In this document: positions 22,983 to 35,485 of the stretch, in pieces
Layout of the letters: the number at the start of each line of letters is the position of its first letter
How positions within the stretch are numbered: the stretch's first letter is position 1
From: Rhexocercosporidium sp. MPI-PUGE-AT-0058
Taxonomy: Eukaryota; Ascomycota; Leotiomycetes; Helotiales
Direction: 5' to 3'
DNA: 64,000 nt
Assembly (NCBI GenBank): GCA_020746875.1
Contig: JAGTJL010000003.1
Coordinates: 3,224,001-3,288,000 of the forward strand
The notes under the pieces: generated by a model
Databases searched by the model: none
Seen by the model: only the letters and a program-made list of their open reading frames with translations
Told to the model about the DNA's origin: nothing
Translations under genes and position numbers: made by a program

Positions 22983-24277
22983 TGCCAAATCAGAGGAGGC
23001 TGAAGTCCCTGCCTGGCCCATCCCGCCATGCTGACCTGATTTGCACCTGCACCTGAACCTGAAAGCAGGGGCTGGATCAGGTTTTTCTCACCAACTCATA
23101 TATACAAAATACTTGGTACGTGTACCAGGTGCCTCCTACCTACCTTAATCACTCCTTAACCAAGGTAAGAAAGAGTCTTACATCAACCACCATACTACAC
23201 CACCACTACCACCACCACCAGTTACCCCTTCTGCGGCTCCTGTGGATAGATATGCGTGATGATGATGATGCTGCTGCACTGCTCATGTGCGATGCGGACC
23301 TAACTAGAGCATGTTTGCTTTGTTTGGCCTGGTTTTGCTTCTGCTCGGCCTCAATTCGGTCATCACCATGTTTCGGAAATATACAGTGTGCTACGTCCTA
23401 CGGCATCGAGACTTTCTAGACGAGTAGAGGAGTAGGGGAATACGAAGAGTCAAGTGAGTAGCCGCATATGTCTCGGTATCTCTTTAATATTACGATCCAT
23501 CATGTTCAATCATATTCAATCATGTTACCTGGTGTTTGTGTCGTCTGGACTTGCAGCTTACCCCAACTGGTTGGCTACCAATCTCAACATAACTTTAGCT
23601 CGTCATGTCAAACCCTTTTCTCTCTCTCTCGCATGATTCTCTACACATCTCTGCATGTCAGCTCTTCTTCCTAGATTCGCCACTTACACTTAGACCGAGA
23701 TCTTCCGGCTGAACAAATCTGCCTTACACTTGTCCTCGGATCCGCAGACAAGGTTCTGCGCATTTGATGACGACGGCGAGGAACATGCCACCTAGATCTT
23801 GACGTGCGGTTGGAACCTGCAATTCGGTGTGCCTTTGCGTATCTGAGCTTGAACTGCTGTCAGAATAAACTTTGCTTTGGTTTAAATTTAGATTGTTTTG
23901 TTTGTTTCATGATCTTCGCTCCTTTCCCAAAGATCCTCGTCCTCGCCCCACAAGCCCTGGTACGATTCTTTCAACAACGGCAGTTCAGATTCGCTTTGCG
24001 CACGAGTACCACTTCTTTTATCCATTCCTCAGAGGTCATGAAATGACACTCATAGACGCAGAGGAGGTCTAATCCAGACGCCTGTATTTACGAAGACGTA
24101 TTCATGACTGCTCCTCCGCGGCAGTGGCCCGCGGAAGGAAAACATGAATATTTAGGCATGTGTTGAAATGCTTCGAGAAGATGGAGTTTACGAGTGTCTT
24201 AATTTGGTATACAGCACCATTATCTTCAAATAATGTCTATCAAGAATGTTGTCTCTCTAGCTTTACCTACCACTTCC

Positions 24278-26290
24278 TCAGCACAATCTGAAGCAGTTGG
24301 TTTGCTCCATGGGAAATTTTGCCTTTAGCGCGTGGTCGCTCGCTGGAAAGTCGTACTTGCCCACTCGCCGATATTCCCCTTGCTTCCCATTAGTGCCTTC
24401 CAGAACCAGTCCTTGGTGTCCATTCTCCGTTGCTGTAATATGCAGCGTATGGAAATGCATGATTTCCGTTATGATTGCCGCCGCTATAGTTAATTCTGGA
24501 CACTCTCTCTCTTCCTCCTTTATTCCAGTATCGTCACTTCTATCCTGTACATATGTTTTTATCGTATCTGCCAAATCTCCTTGCCAGTTTTACGAGCGAG
24601 GAGTCGCAGTTAAGCCGAGAACGTATCCAAACGACTTCCTTGTCAAGCACTAGCATCCCTTCTATACGTACATATACACAGCATTTCTTGCTAGCAGAAT
24701 ACAAGTACATGCAACTCAGTTGGACAGCGGCTCTTTTGACTTGTCCAAACGGACTAGAAGAAGTGTACCCCACCGCCACATCGCAAAGCTTGATACAAAG
24801 CTTTGTGGAAGTGTCAAGTTCAAATTTGTCGGCGCCAGATAGTACACAAGGTGTCTTCAACGACGCCCAAGACCATGTTGGCGCGACGTAGGCTTCATCC
24901 TTTCCTCAAGAGATGCCAAACCATAGCAGCTCCAGCTCAAAGTTGGTTCACATACCTGAGATGTATCGATCGCCAGTCTGGGCTTGGATGGCTTTTGCTA
25001 GTCCTCCGATCGCGACCTGCCTGTTAGTAGCCCTTGTCAGTCTCGTGTTGGAATAACGCCCAATCATCTTCCACCACTGATCACGCATCACATGTGCGCC
25101 TGTAATGGAGTACCCAATATTTGGGGACGCGCCACGCTTGACTCCTGCTTGGTTGATTCGCATCGAAAATGTGTTCGAAAGTTCCAGAACAACTGATGCT
25201 TTCCTGATGCTCATGAAAATACAAGTTGCCTCAGGACAGGCATGCTTCTTGGATTACCCAACCCCGTTTTAACAGAGGAATACGGCGATGACATAGCATA
25301 TGATGTTGAACGACATCGCACAGCTTATCCTCGCCATCGAAATTTAAGGTGGGCTGGCTTCTCTATGTCCGATCTCGCGGAAAGAAACAGCCAGTGCTGC
25401 CATCCTCGGTGCTCACTGCGGCGATATTCAGTTCAGAACCTCTGTACACACCCGTCACCAAAGTGAACTCTTTATTCCAGTGGTCTTCGTCGTCTTGTAT
25501 GATGCGCAATGAGTCAATTCAAAGATACTGGAAACCAAGGTACCGCGCGATAAACACAGCATCCTGGAAAGTCTTTGGGAGCCCCTCGTATTGTATTTTG
25601 ACGCTGAAACTCGTCAATTTCTTCTCTATTGACTCGCATTTCCTGTAGGTATCGATGCAAATTTCAAGCCATTTCTGAGCGATCTGCAAGCCATCCAATG
25701 AGTCAGGTGCCCTTCTCATCGAGCCATAATTAATGGCCAAAAATAGAAGTCAAAAACCATCGGCGATTCACTCATGCACTTCTTTCGGGAAATCTACCAA
25801 TTTCACAAGCTGGGACCATGTGAACTTCAAGCTGGACAACCCCGGATGCACTGAGATAAGTAACGTCATCGCCTGACAGCTTATTCGCATGCGGAACATA
25901 CAGCTTAAGCTTCTTGTAATCTTACGTCTTTGAAGCCCACTTATCCTCCCAGTATGCAAAGCCCCCTTGTCGGTCTCCATCGTACGCCACCCTCCACAAA
26001 AGCCTCCTGGTCATCTCGCCGGTCTCAAACTGGGCAAAAAGCCATAGCTTACTTTCGCGGATTTTTTTCAATGAAGTAATGTCATTGTAATGATCAAACT
26101 TGCGCTCTTCCTGACTTTCGACCCGGTCCCACTGCTCTATTGTAATCCGGTAGAAATGGCATAGAGAAGGAGGTGGTCTCAAGGGATGATCAACATCATC
26201 GTTGATGGCGTACGGTAGGTGGAGTATGAGTCGAATACGAGGATCTGGTTTACTCTCTTCCAGCTGCAAGTGAACAAGCTTTGACTACGT
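24278..26290 (-). pseudogene. HET-domain (heterokaryon incompatibility type) pseudogene
   Basis: Read on the minus strand, successive HET-protein motifs appear in order but in broken frames. An N-terminal region lies at about 26290-25780, then LQIAQKWLEICIDTYRKC, LPKTFQDAVFIARYLGFQYL (ending near 25522), IDSLRIIQDDEDHW, GWVIQEACLS, RQVAIGGLAKAIQAQTGDRY, YVAPTWSWASLKTP (near 24870) and GLVLEGTNGKQGEYRR (near 24390). The Trp of the canonical YLWIDSLCIIQD motif is a TGA stop, further stops and frame changes follow, and the segment that should hold the LSYCWG motif between the KC and LPKTF blocks is missing. Intact members trigger cell death on fusion of incompatible strains; this copy cannot make a full protein. 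The N-terminal limit is uncertain. Confidence 0.85.
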
Positions 26291-26594
26291 GTTAATGCTC
26301 TAACCCGACAGGTTTAGGCTCAGGCCACAGTGCCACAATTCCTGAGGTGGGGAAAGTTGGCAAGTTCGTGTTCTCGGTGTTGTCAGCTTTCACGTCGCTT
26401 CAACAGACCACACGACAATCACGACAATCCAGATTGAGATTTGACCAATGGGACGCTATGTGGTGAAAATCTAAAGACAAATTTGCATCAGAAATGTCTT
26501 GTATATCTATAGTATCTGAATCATGAGGTGCCGAAAACTCCCCTGCAAGCAGTGCACAAACCCCAAACTCCAAAATCCATCCTAAATCCCAGCA

Positions 26595-28984
26595 TCATGC
26601 ATATCTAACTAATGGCGGATTATTCCTATTCATAAAAGTCGTATACGCGGGCGAGGGATATGCAGGAGGAGGAGGACCTCCCCACTGCTGGCCCATCATA
26701 GGTCGCTGTGGCGGAATTGGAGCTGCCTTTCTTCGTCTGCTCTTCCGGCAACAAGCACATATCCAGCAAGCGAGAATGATCAAGACAAGACTCCCAAGAC
26801 CAACAGACAACCCGATGACCAGGCCCCGGTGTCTATTCACCCAAGACGAAACACCAGTCCCATTTGAAGAGGAGCGGCTCGAGCAACTGCCCCTACTGCA
26901 GAACCCTCCGTTGCAAGGCGTGCCGTCCAGAAGGTTACGATTTAGCTGGGAGCAGAACTGCGAATTGGCGCTCTGAGAACATCTTAATCTACAGGAGTCG
27001 TTGTCACAAGAATTCGTGTAGTTCCCACTCGTTCCTTGGATGATAACTTGCTGGCATTGAAGGTTTCGACTCGTACATTGCCCTTCCGCACAGAACTGGT
27101 CGGACACCCCGCCACATGAACCGCCGTTTGGTTGATATGCGTCAGTCGGACATGATCCAGATGATCCGGAACACACTTCCTCGAGATCGCATGGACCTCT
27201 GCTTGCTCGGCAAACTGTATTTGCGGTAGCGAACTGGCAGCTATTACAGCACGCATCATTTGCATCGTCACATACCGCATTGTTTCGGAATTGACAGGTT
27301 CCTGGATCGCAGCAGGAGTTGTCACCACACTCCTCGGCCGTTCCGCAGTCACACTGCTCTCCACTCTCCACGATTCCGTTGCCACACTGAGCTCCGTTGA
27401 TCGTTGGAACGTCGACGTTGTTGACTAGGCATCTTGATCTGACAACGTTGCTTCCCATCATGGAGCAGATGTTGCCAATTGTGCATTGAGAGAACTCTGA
27501 CATGTCTCGAGAGGACGTTGGATTCATCAGAAACTGGCCACTTGCATCACATCCGGACTGTGAGAAGGGACAGCATTGAGAGGATGCACCCGCTGCGCAC
27601 AAGCTAGCATCACAATCATGAACAGCTCCAAAGGTATGGCCGCTCTCATGGCTTGAAAAGGTCAGTAAGCATCACTCAGTTGAGGGAACAGACTTACGCA
27701 AATACCTGCCACTCTCCAGGTGTTCGGACAACCACGTTTGCACCCGTCACAGACTGTTGACCAGATCCTCGAAGACTCGATACGCACAGCTGTCCCAACC
27801 AAGCAATGCCAACTGTCCCTCCAGACCGACATGTACTCATAAGAGTCCAGTATGCATTATCGTCGTCTCTTGTAGCTCGCCATTCCGAGAACTGCTCTAG
27901 TTTCGCTTCAATATCATTCGTCTCCGTACACGCCACGTTCCATGGTGCCGAGTCGGCAGCTGATGCAGGACACTGTGCATCACTGATCGTCAGGTTTTGC
28001 AGTCCGATGGTGATGTTGAAAGTTCGCTCGTATACGTCGGATGCCGTGTTGACCATAGAGATAAGATTCTGTCTCACGGCTTCTGCGCTGGAGAAAGATG
28101 CTGTATAAGAACAATCTGTCGCTATTCCAATCAGAGCTACCCGTCCGGATGTTGGACATCCGTCTGTTGACCCGATGCTACTTCGCAGATCTCCATACCC
28201 CGAGTTTCCTCCAGGGATGATTTGACGATTCGCGAGAGATCCCAACGATGCACTGTTCCAGGTCATGCCAGCAATGCCGCCTCGTGCAGACAGTGGGTTC
28301 TCGGGTCCAGTGTTGAAAGACAGCTGATCCGACTGACATCTCCCAGCCTCTCCATCTCTCTTCTCCGCAAGAGCCATGTCCGAATCCCGATACACAACCA
28401 TCCGCTCCTCCTTGTCGTCATGGAAATGGAAATCCGTATCCCGTTTCGTCTGCATATAGCTACTCTGTAGCTGGATATGATGTTGATTCCCGAAGATACT
28501 GAAAGCTCCCTCAACCAGGGGCGATGTTCCATCTCTCTTCACATACACTCTCGCCCACCCTCCTTCCATCCATTCCCCTGTCACGGATTCGATCCATGCT
28601 TTCCCCTTGAACACTTTGTGTGCTAATCTATCGATTGGCTCCGCATGCCGTACTCTCCCTTCGCCGTCCAGGTACTCGACGTACGCATCTTTGCTTAGAA
28701 TGTTGTGATTTGGTTCCAAGGATAGTTTGACCCGTGGCGCCTCGCTTTGGAGGGCAAATGTTAGGTCAAAGGAGGAGTCGTGCTTTATTCTGTGTGCCTG
28801 GGTATTGAGGACTGCATTTTCGACTGCATAAACATGACTGATTCGATCTCGAGCCTCTGATCGTGCTTTGTAATTGTGAGCGAGGCTGCATCAGGTGAGG
28901 CTAGGAACGGTACTTACCATTAATACCAGCGTACAAAACAACAGAAGCGATAGCCACCAAATTAAACGACCTCGATAACTTCAT
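26595..28984 (-). CDS. ADAM-family zinc metalloprotease (fungal ADM-B type)
   Basis: Membrane-anchored secreted endopeptidase with disintegrin-like region. Model: complement(join(26595..27651,27698..28865,28918..28984)), 763 aa. In order: signal peptide (MKLSRSFNLVAIASVVLYAG), a prodomain with EPNHNILSKDAYVEYLDG, a reprolysin-type catalytic domain with the zinc motif HESGHTFGAVHD (His 413, 417 and 423; Glu 414), a Cys-rich disintegrin block (QCDCGTAEECGDNSCCD), a further Cys-rich domain, one transmembrane helix (LVIGLSVGLGSLVLIILACW) and a short basic/Pro-rich cytoplasmic tail (AAPIPPQRPMMGQQWGGPPP). The second intron falls just before the first zinc His. The acceptor of intron 1 was chosen as AAAG at 28866, because only that phase joins the signal peptide to the prodomain frame. 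All catalytic residues are present. Confidence 0.93.
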
Positions 28985-30934
28985 ATCTAATCTAGATTAT
29001 CTTCCCAGCTCAACCTCACTCTGCAGTGAAACGCGGGGCACACACAGTATTTATTCGTCGCAGAAGCAAAGAACCCCAACAGCCAAATACGCCTGAAATA
29101 CGAACCACATCTGACAAACCCCCTTCGCCAAGCTCCGGCACAGCAATCCAGTACACTGGGTATCTCGGAATATCGTCAGAGACTCACCCCCAAGCACGCC
29201 TAGAACACACCTAGACGCCCTCTGTATGGCCACCCCGCCATACGTCTCAGCAACCTCACTCTGCTCACCACCCACTCGCTCCTCTAGCATCTGGGCGCTC
29301 GTCTTGGACGTGTGCGTAACCCAGCGAGGCGAAGCTCCAACCTCGTCGTGTTTTTCCTGCAGCCAAGAGGGTTAGCCCCGCTTGGCCTTCTCCCCCCCTC
29401 TTCCTCATCCTGCCTATGCTGAGATATGGTACGAGTATGAATCTCGGATTTATGTGTAGGATTTTACGACTTTGTGATTTCCGTGGAGTTTAAGCTTCAT
29501 TTTTATGTTTGTTCTGATTTGTTATCGCGGTACGAAAGTACGTCGTCTCGTGCTTGGGGATAAGCAGTCTCGGGGCTGTGCTAATTACCTGGTGACTTTG
29601 GCTTGCGAACTGTTTTTCCTTTGGCTGAAATGTCAAGCGAGGAGGGAAGATTCCATTTTCCTACTTATTTCGGACTATTACTTGGAGAAATGATGCCTGA
29701 GGAGCTGAGGCATCACAAAATAATTCCATCCCCCCTTCAATCTGTCTTTGATTCTCACTGCATTGCCATGATACAACAACTAAATACCGAGATTCTTGGC
29801 ATATGCACTTTGCTTACGGCCCCTGCCGTTTCTGTTGTCGTCGTCGTCGTCGTCTTGTGTTTGATCGGATTGATTTCTAGAAAGTCTGAAGATGGTGACG
29901 ACGACTATTCTTCTTTCCTCTTTCTTTGTGTATCGGAGTTTGAAGTGTTTTGGTCCGACTTTGGTCCTAGGTTGTTGATCGAGAAAAGGGGAGGCGAAAG
30001 AGATTCGCTTCGCTGGGCAACAGCCAAGGTTGTCTTGGGATGCCGATGCCATCGGCTAGGGAGATCTGGAAGGGCGGATCTGATCTACGGTACACCCGAC
30101 TCCCCGGCATCGGTTCTGTGGAGATAGGGTGGCATAGTATTTGAAATGGTGCCCCCTTCCTCTCAATTTCTTTTCTTCGTCCTTGGTGTGGACGTGATAT
30201 TACAAACTGGTCGGACTTCAAAGCTCGAGTTCAGTACCAGGATCTGAGCAAAGATACCGAACACTGCGAACTGGACTTCTTTGTTAGTCGTTCATTCTTT
30301 GTTGAATTCGGCCTGACTGGTTAGAGCCTCAAGAGCGGATGTTGCTCAAGAAATCTAGGTAAATTGAAGACATGTCTGAGGGTCAAGGGCACTTGGATAA
30401 AGATGGGCTATCACTGATATCGACGAGTAGAGATAGAGTGTATTCCTAGTTGATTCTCTCAAGTTAATTAATTCCTTTACTAGTTTGTCAAAGCATCATA
30501 TCGAGAATCTCCCTACCTCTGGATCGTGGAATTGCGTACGAAATACTGTTCGCAGGTCAGTACCGCATTTGCTTTTCCTAATGAGAAGACTGATTGTTTA
30601 AGATTCAGCGCCCAGAGACAATTGAATTACTGTTAATTTTTTTGACACAGGAATGGAAAGCTCTGACTGTCCGATGCAGCCATGCACAAGTTGAGAATGT
30701 TGACAGACCTATGGTTGGTGTTCATCATGTTACTGCAAGTATCGTTATAATTAACTCGTAGAGCTCTCAATTTGGTTCGCGCACTGAATAAAACCAATCA
30801 ACCACCCGAGAAGAATCGCCCTGACGGAGCCGAAATGAAAAACAGACTAGCCCTAGTCACCGACAACATCCAATAAGCAAAGAGTACCAAGGAAATTCGT
30901 AACGTCCCGGCCCCGTACATGAAAGCTCTCATCA
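28985..30934. other. intergenic region; ADAM promoter and 3' flank of the dioxygenase gene
   Basis: No supported gene. The largest frame (29603-30127 plus, 174 codons) has an isolated hydrophobic stretch and a run of GTC codons (29833-29853) but no family character or splice partners. Confidence 0.5.
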
Positions 30935-32287
30935 TCAATGAGACCCCAGCTTCAGCGGGAAAAACGACTCAGGCATGGGCTCGATATGCCAACTCTCCTC
31001 CCTCTCTTCATCCAAAGCCTCGTCCCAGAACCTCTTCAACTCATCGGGAATATCCCAACCCAGCTCCTCGTTCCGCAAATGCATCCTCACCAAATGTCGT
31101 GTGTGCTCCTCGTCATCCACAAACTCGTCTCGCCGATGCAGCAATGCAAGATTGTTAACGAAATACATGTCACCTGGCTGGAGGCATATTTCCAGACGAT
31201 CCTTCTCGGCTATGGAGTTCAAAATGTCTAGGGCTTCTTTCTGCCGAGGGGTGATTGAAGGAATAGATGTTGGGCGTGGGTAGAATTCGTTGCCTACAAG
31301 AGCTAGGCGTGTGAAGCAGAAGATCACTCTGGAGTTGTGGTGGAAAAGGATCGGACGCTGGTAGAAGTAAGGCCTGCTTGTGTCAGTTGCGTCATGTGAG
31401 ATGGTTAGGGACAAAAATCATACAGAGCGAAAGGCCAGTCTGCGGATGCCAAAGTGGAGATCACATCCGGTCTTGTCCGCGCAAGCTCGTTGTATATGCT
31501 GTGTCCCGAAGCCAGTACACACCTACCGCCGGAGGCAGCAACATCTCTTGTTTGGAAGGCCAGAACATCTGCATCGGGATCGGTATGGAATGGCTTCAAT
31601 CTGTCAGCATTTTTTCCTTGATGACGAGACTTATGGCATACTATGTTACTGGTCGAATGTCGCACATGCTTGGAGAGTCTTTCATTGCTAGGATCTGCAG
31701 TGACGTGTACTGGCCACAAAGTTAGAGACATTGCTTTGCCTGGGGGTCAACGAACCTAGCATGTTGCCAACTTCATCTTGACGCATCCGTCTTTCTGCAA
31801 TGTAACTCTGAATCCCCAAGAATACGATCATGCCATCCTCAACACAGTAACGATCCGTTTCCAGCCCTCGTAGAACGCAGAACCCTTTCCCGTTGTGTAC
31901 ATCATCTGCAATACCGTCCAAGGTGGGTCCTAGCTTGGGGAGAGGAAAGTTCTTACGATCGACGAGGTTCCCATCCAGGCAAAGAGCTGCAGAGAGTCAG
32001 CTCACTACCAGCCCTCAATAGAGCAGATACTTATTACACTTGAATGCTTGAAGAGCGCTGTCGAGTTCATGCTTGTTTTCCAGTGTTAGGTTGATAACAA
32101 AGCTAGCTTCGTCGGCGAACTCAGACGGGCTCCAGACTTGTGCAGTCTTGAGGGTGGAAGGGAAGCCAAGCGGAAGTGAAAGAAGGCTACAAGTTGGGGC
32201 GCTGGTCAAGTCAAAATAATCTGTGGTGGTGATTGATTCAATTCTACTACCAGCAGGTGTAGGAACCTTGAAGTCTGCTGTCGACAT
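30935..32287 (-). CDS. TauD/TfdA-like Fe(II)/2-oxoglutarate-dependent dioxygenase
   Basis: Oxidises a small substrate with O2 and 2-oxoglutarate; substrate unknown. Model: complement(join(30935..31373,31424..31593,31642..31709,31756..31986,32038..32287)), five exons, 385 aa. The fold is evident from NFPLPKLGPTL, HNGKGFCVLRGL, IVFLGIQSYIAERR, the iron-binding PFHTDPDADVLAF (His186, Asp188), the distal NNLALLHRR (His319) and the C-terminal RHLVRMHLR that binds 2-oxoglutarate. All iron ligands are present. Exon 1 ends at 32038 with a GTAATA donor, which restores the conserved QAFKSLCLDGNLV junction; intron 3 ends at the AAG before CCATTC, joining STSNI to PFHTD. Fungal relatives often sit in secondary-metabolite or sulfur/nitrogen-scavenging loci. 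It lies 0.5 kb downstream of the Zn2Cys6 regulator on the same strand, a possible target of it (inference). Confidence 0.9.
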
Positions 32288-32803
32288 TGTGGTTTCTTCT
32301 GATTGAACCTTCGCCTCTAGGTGAAAACGGTAGGGCTAGAGGAATGATCGAAACAGTAGTGTACTCCGAATTGTAGATATTATTCACTGAATGAAAGACA
32401 GTTAATATATCTGGGAAAGCTCCGCTTTTATGTCACACACTTCGACAGTACCAGAAGAGGAGATCGGCGCCAGCCAGAGCAGTGGGATGGGAATCCGGTT
32501 TAGCCTGCAAGTTTGATAGAGGAGGCTCTGGGTGTTAATTGCGGCCTGTTCCGTGATCTAAGCCAGATTGGTAAACAACTGCATGCTTGCCAGCCTTGCA
32601 GCAATAATATCAAGGCTTCTGATTGCTTCATTCAATACGCTCAGCTAACACACCGTGTCTTCTGTCTGGGGCTATCCGTAGCAGAACCCTTGCCGTTACC
32701 AACGATCTGCATCTTCCCATCCCTCATTCGATCCACTACCAAACCGGTCAGACTGCAAAAGAATTCAGGAAGCCACAATCCTGTTACTAGTGGTAAAATC
32801 GTA
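32288..32803. promoter_or_regulatory. promoter of the dioxygenase gene / 3' flank of the regulator
   Basis: 516 bp between two same-strand genes. No ORF of interest and no motif I can defend. Confidence 0.4.
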
Positions 32804-35485
32804 TCATTCATCCGTACCACGTGGTTCCCAATCCTGCTCGAACAATTGGGAGATGAAGTAGTGCTCATGGTCGCATGAGGAAGGCTTTCTTATCTCTCTG
32901 TATCTGGACTCTGCAGTATCGTCAGACTTGCATGTGGTGTGGTGGGTTAAACTTACCGTTGGCTTGCACTTGTAAAGCTGTCTTTTGGATGAATTTGACT
33001 TGGTAGGGATCAAGCGCAGCCATGGACAAAGATTTTTCGGCATTCCAGTCTAATGAGAATGGACGATGACCCTTGCAGCAGTACTGGAAGTATGCCAGAA
33101 GAATATTAGCCCCCGTATGGAGCTCCGCGATCATATCCGGCATTGAAAATTTGGTCTATGTTCGTTAGGATCGTAAAAATGTATGTCGATACAGTCAAAC
33201 ATACCATGAGACCATGTTTCCGGGCATACGTAATATCTTGCTTCGTGATTAAAGATGCGTTGTGAAGTAGGATGAAGGTGCAGAGATAAATGCAAAACCA
33301 GTTTTGCGGCTTGTGGGCTAAGATCAACTTTTGCAACTGTTCGAGGATCATCGCCCTGAGCGGATTTAAAATCCCTTGGATCAAGACGAGTTCTATTTGA
33401 GCACCCATCTATAACTGTTAGCGGCAGAAATTTCGAAACTTCTACCTTATGGACTCCAAGATGGAGGTACTGTACTCGATTGAAGGAGGAAAAGGTTGAT
33501 GAATGGAAGGAATGAAAGGTGCACACGTACAACTGGTGGAATGGGAGTTTTGCCATACATGGGGCTAGAATGATCCATCAGATTAAGAGAAATATCCAGT
33601 CTGTCGTTTCCCACTATTCTTTCCGATCTGCAAAGCATTCGCACGGCAACCCATAGTCTAAGAACCATGTTAAGAAGAATGCGCTCTTGTTCACTCTATG
33701 TTTGTTAGACACTTGGATAGTCGGGACGGGATGTATCCATACCATGTGATTTTTCGACGCATTGATAGCCATGCTGTAGGTATCGAAAATAAGAGGATCT
33801 TCTTTGTCCAGAGTGCTCATAAAGAACTTTGTCCCTTCTCGGGAAATGTAGTCTCTGTACGCTCTCTCTGCTTCCTTCAAACTTTCAATCGCATATGGCG
33901 GAAGCGTTACGGACTTTGGCATGCCCTCGTGTTTCCATTTCCGCACAAGGCTGTCTCCCTCCACGGGGATGAACTTTCGGACTCGAAGAGTGACGGGGTT
34001 AGGGCTGTAGTCTTGTGTGATATTGATGCACCTCGTCTCCGAATCTGCCCAAGTGGAGACATCATTCATCTCCATCACGTCCCACCGCCTGCTCCATATT
34101 AGGTCTGGCACATACCCTTCTCTGAACAATCTAGTGTCAGGGATCTTGTAGCGAAGGCAAGGGAGGTTGACTACTCGAGTATTTGCGACTTTTTTGCAAG
34201 TAAGACAGACTCCGCGTGGATCAAAGGGGTCGGGAATACACTGATACGATTGTCAGATACAATTTGAGTAAAAGTAACGTTACATACTCTGGTGCGCTGC
34301 ATCTTACATCGTACGCAGGCATTGTCTTTTCTAGTCTGCGCTGTCTGTGCCCTGTCAGTGGGATCTTTGAAAGGACCGCGCTTAGGTCGGTTCGAGTCAT
34401 CGTCAATGCTAAAGTCAATCAGTGGGCAGTCCGAGGAAGGAACATCCCAGGACGGTGACATCTTCTCAAGGGTCGGTTGGGGAACCACACGAGCAAGAGG
34501 TGCAGTCGCTGAGGATTCGGGGTTTAAGTTGGTTGGCGATACAATCTGATCGGTGGGTATCAAATTCCGCTGTTGGGAATATGTCATACTTGCTTGTGGA
34601 ACTGGTGGCCTCGAGACATCAAGATGGGTGGGCTGCCATGTTGACGGAAATTGAAAAGGGGTATCGCATGCAAATATGGCATTGCACTGCTAAAATTAGC
34701 ACCCAAAACCAAAATGCTTGTGGGTTCTTACCATGGAGTTATCTTCTGGATCCTGATATGCTTGGTCATATACTGGGTGGGTATAGATGGAGGAGTCCGA
34801 TGAAAGATCCGAGTAGTTTGGTAAAGGAGGATCGTGTCGAGATGTGGAGACTGTGGGTCCCTTTGACAAGTTTTGGGCCCTTTTGGTACCAAGATGGACA
34901 ATATCATTACCAGCAACTGGAGGTGCCAATTCATTCGTAGGGAACAGATTTGCAAAGCAGTTGGCAAAACTGGCTGGTGCAATGCTCTGTCCAAACCTTC
35001 CATCTCGCAAGGAGCCTCTAGCCGGCTCCCATTCGTTCCCCATAGCGACCCGAGAACCAAAAGAATCTTCGGAGGATGACGACAAGCAGGAATGTACCTG
35101 TGGGAACGAGTTCGGGTGACTTGGACGGTGTGGATAAGTGGTAGCTACAGAAGATCTCCTCAAGGAACCTATGGCTGCTGCGAGATCCCATGGATGAATC
35201 TGAAAGAACGAAGCTGTATTCTCAATCACCGAGTGCTGTTCTTCTGTAAAGGCGTTATATGATGCATCAAAATTGAACCTTTTGGCTGAATTGCCGTTGG
35301 TCAGAGGAGGATTGGATGAGCGGCGTTTGTGTAAGTTGTCCTGAACATGAGAGGTCAGATATACGTCAGCGAGGAATGCGGAGGAGATAATGGAACCAAT
35401 AGAGGCCTGTGCAACGAAAGAAAAGAGTCAAGGGTAAATGGAATCGTGGCGAGGCAGGAGAGACAGTTCAAAAGTATCCTACCAT
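32804..35485 (-). CDS. transcription regulator with atypical Zn2Cys6 cluster
   Basis: Probable nuclear DNA-binding regulator of a filamentous-fungal family. Model, minus strand: 35485..35483 (ATG only), 35406..34732, 34689..34288, 34240..33743, 33695..33531, 33408..33205, 33155..32957, 32910..32804; 750 aa, GT-AG throughout. The N-terminal ~330 residues are Ser/Pro-rich. The cluster is CVRCKMQRTR joined across an intron to CIPDPFDPRGVCLTC and a last Cys, spacing C2C6C10C2C12C (about residues 351-388), wider than the classic cluster. Conserved blocks follow: CLRYKIPDTRLFREGYVP, then LLNMVLRLWVAVRML, ELVLIQGILNPLRAMIL and the C-terminal HEHYFISQLFEQDW. The last exons are helical and resemble the regulatory half of such proteins. 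The start is tentative: ATG followed at once by GTAGGA, a 76-nt intron, then an open frame beginning ASIGSIISS. Targets are unknown. Confidence 0.82.

Larger units (their letters stand above)
21909..24277. other. long gene-free region with simple repeats
   Basis: The upstream region of the minus-strand coiled-coil gene occupies the left part. It contains a GGAT/GATG microsatellite, a 30-bp-period tandem duplication, short CCA- and GATGAT-type runs near 23200-23270, and C-rich tracts. No supported gene; ORFs here (22034-22492 and 22348-22740 minus) are low-complexity. Confidence 0.5.

Noticed and set aside
29603..30127. 174-codon plus ORF with a hydrophobic stretch
   Set aside because: Its hydrophobic run comes from repeated GTC codons in simple sequence; there is no other coding evidence.
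30919..31283. Plus-strand ORFs opposite the dioxygenase 3' exon
   Set aside because: Shadows of a well-supported minus-strand exon.
34228..34290. Frame shift in the regulator's zinc cluster
   Set aside because: The apparent break is explained by a 47-nt GT-AG intron (34241-34287) that joins QRTR to CIPDP cleanly.
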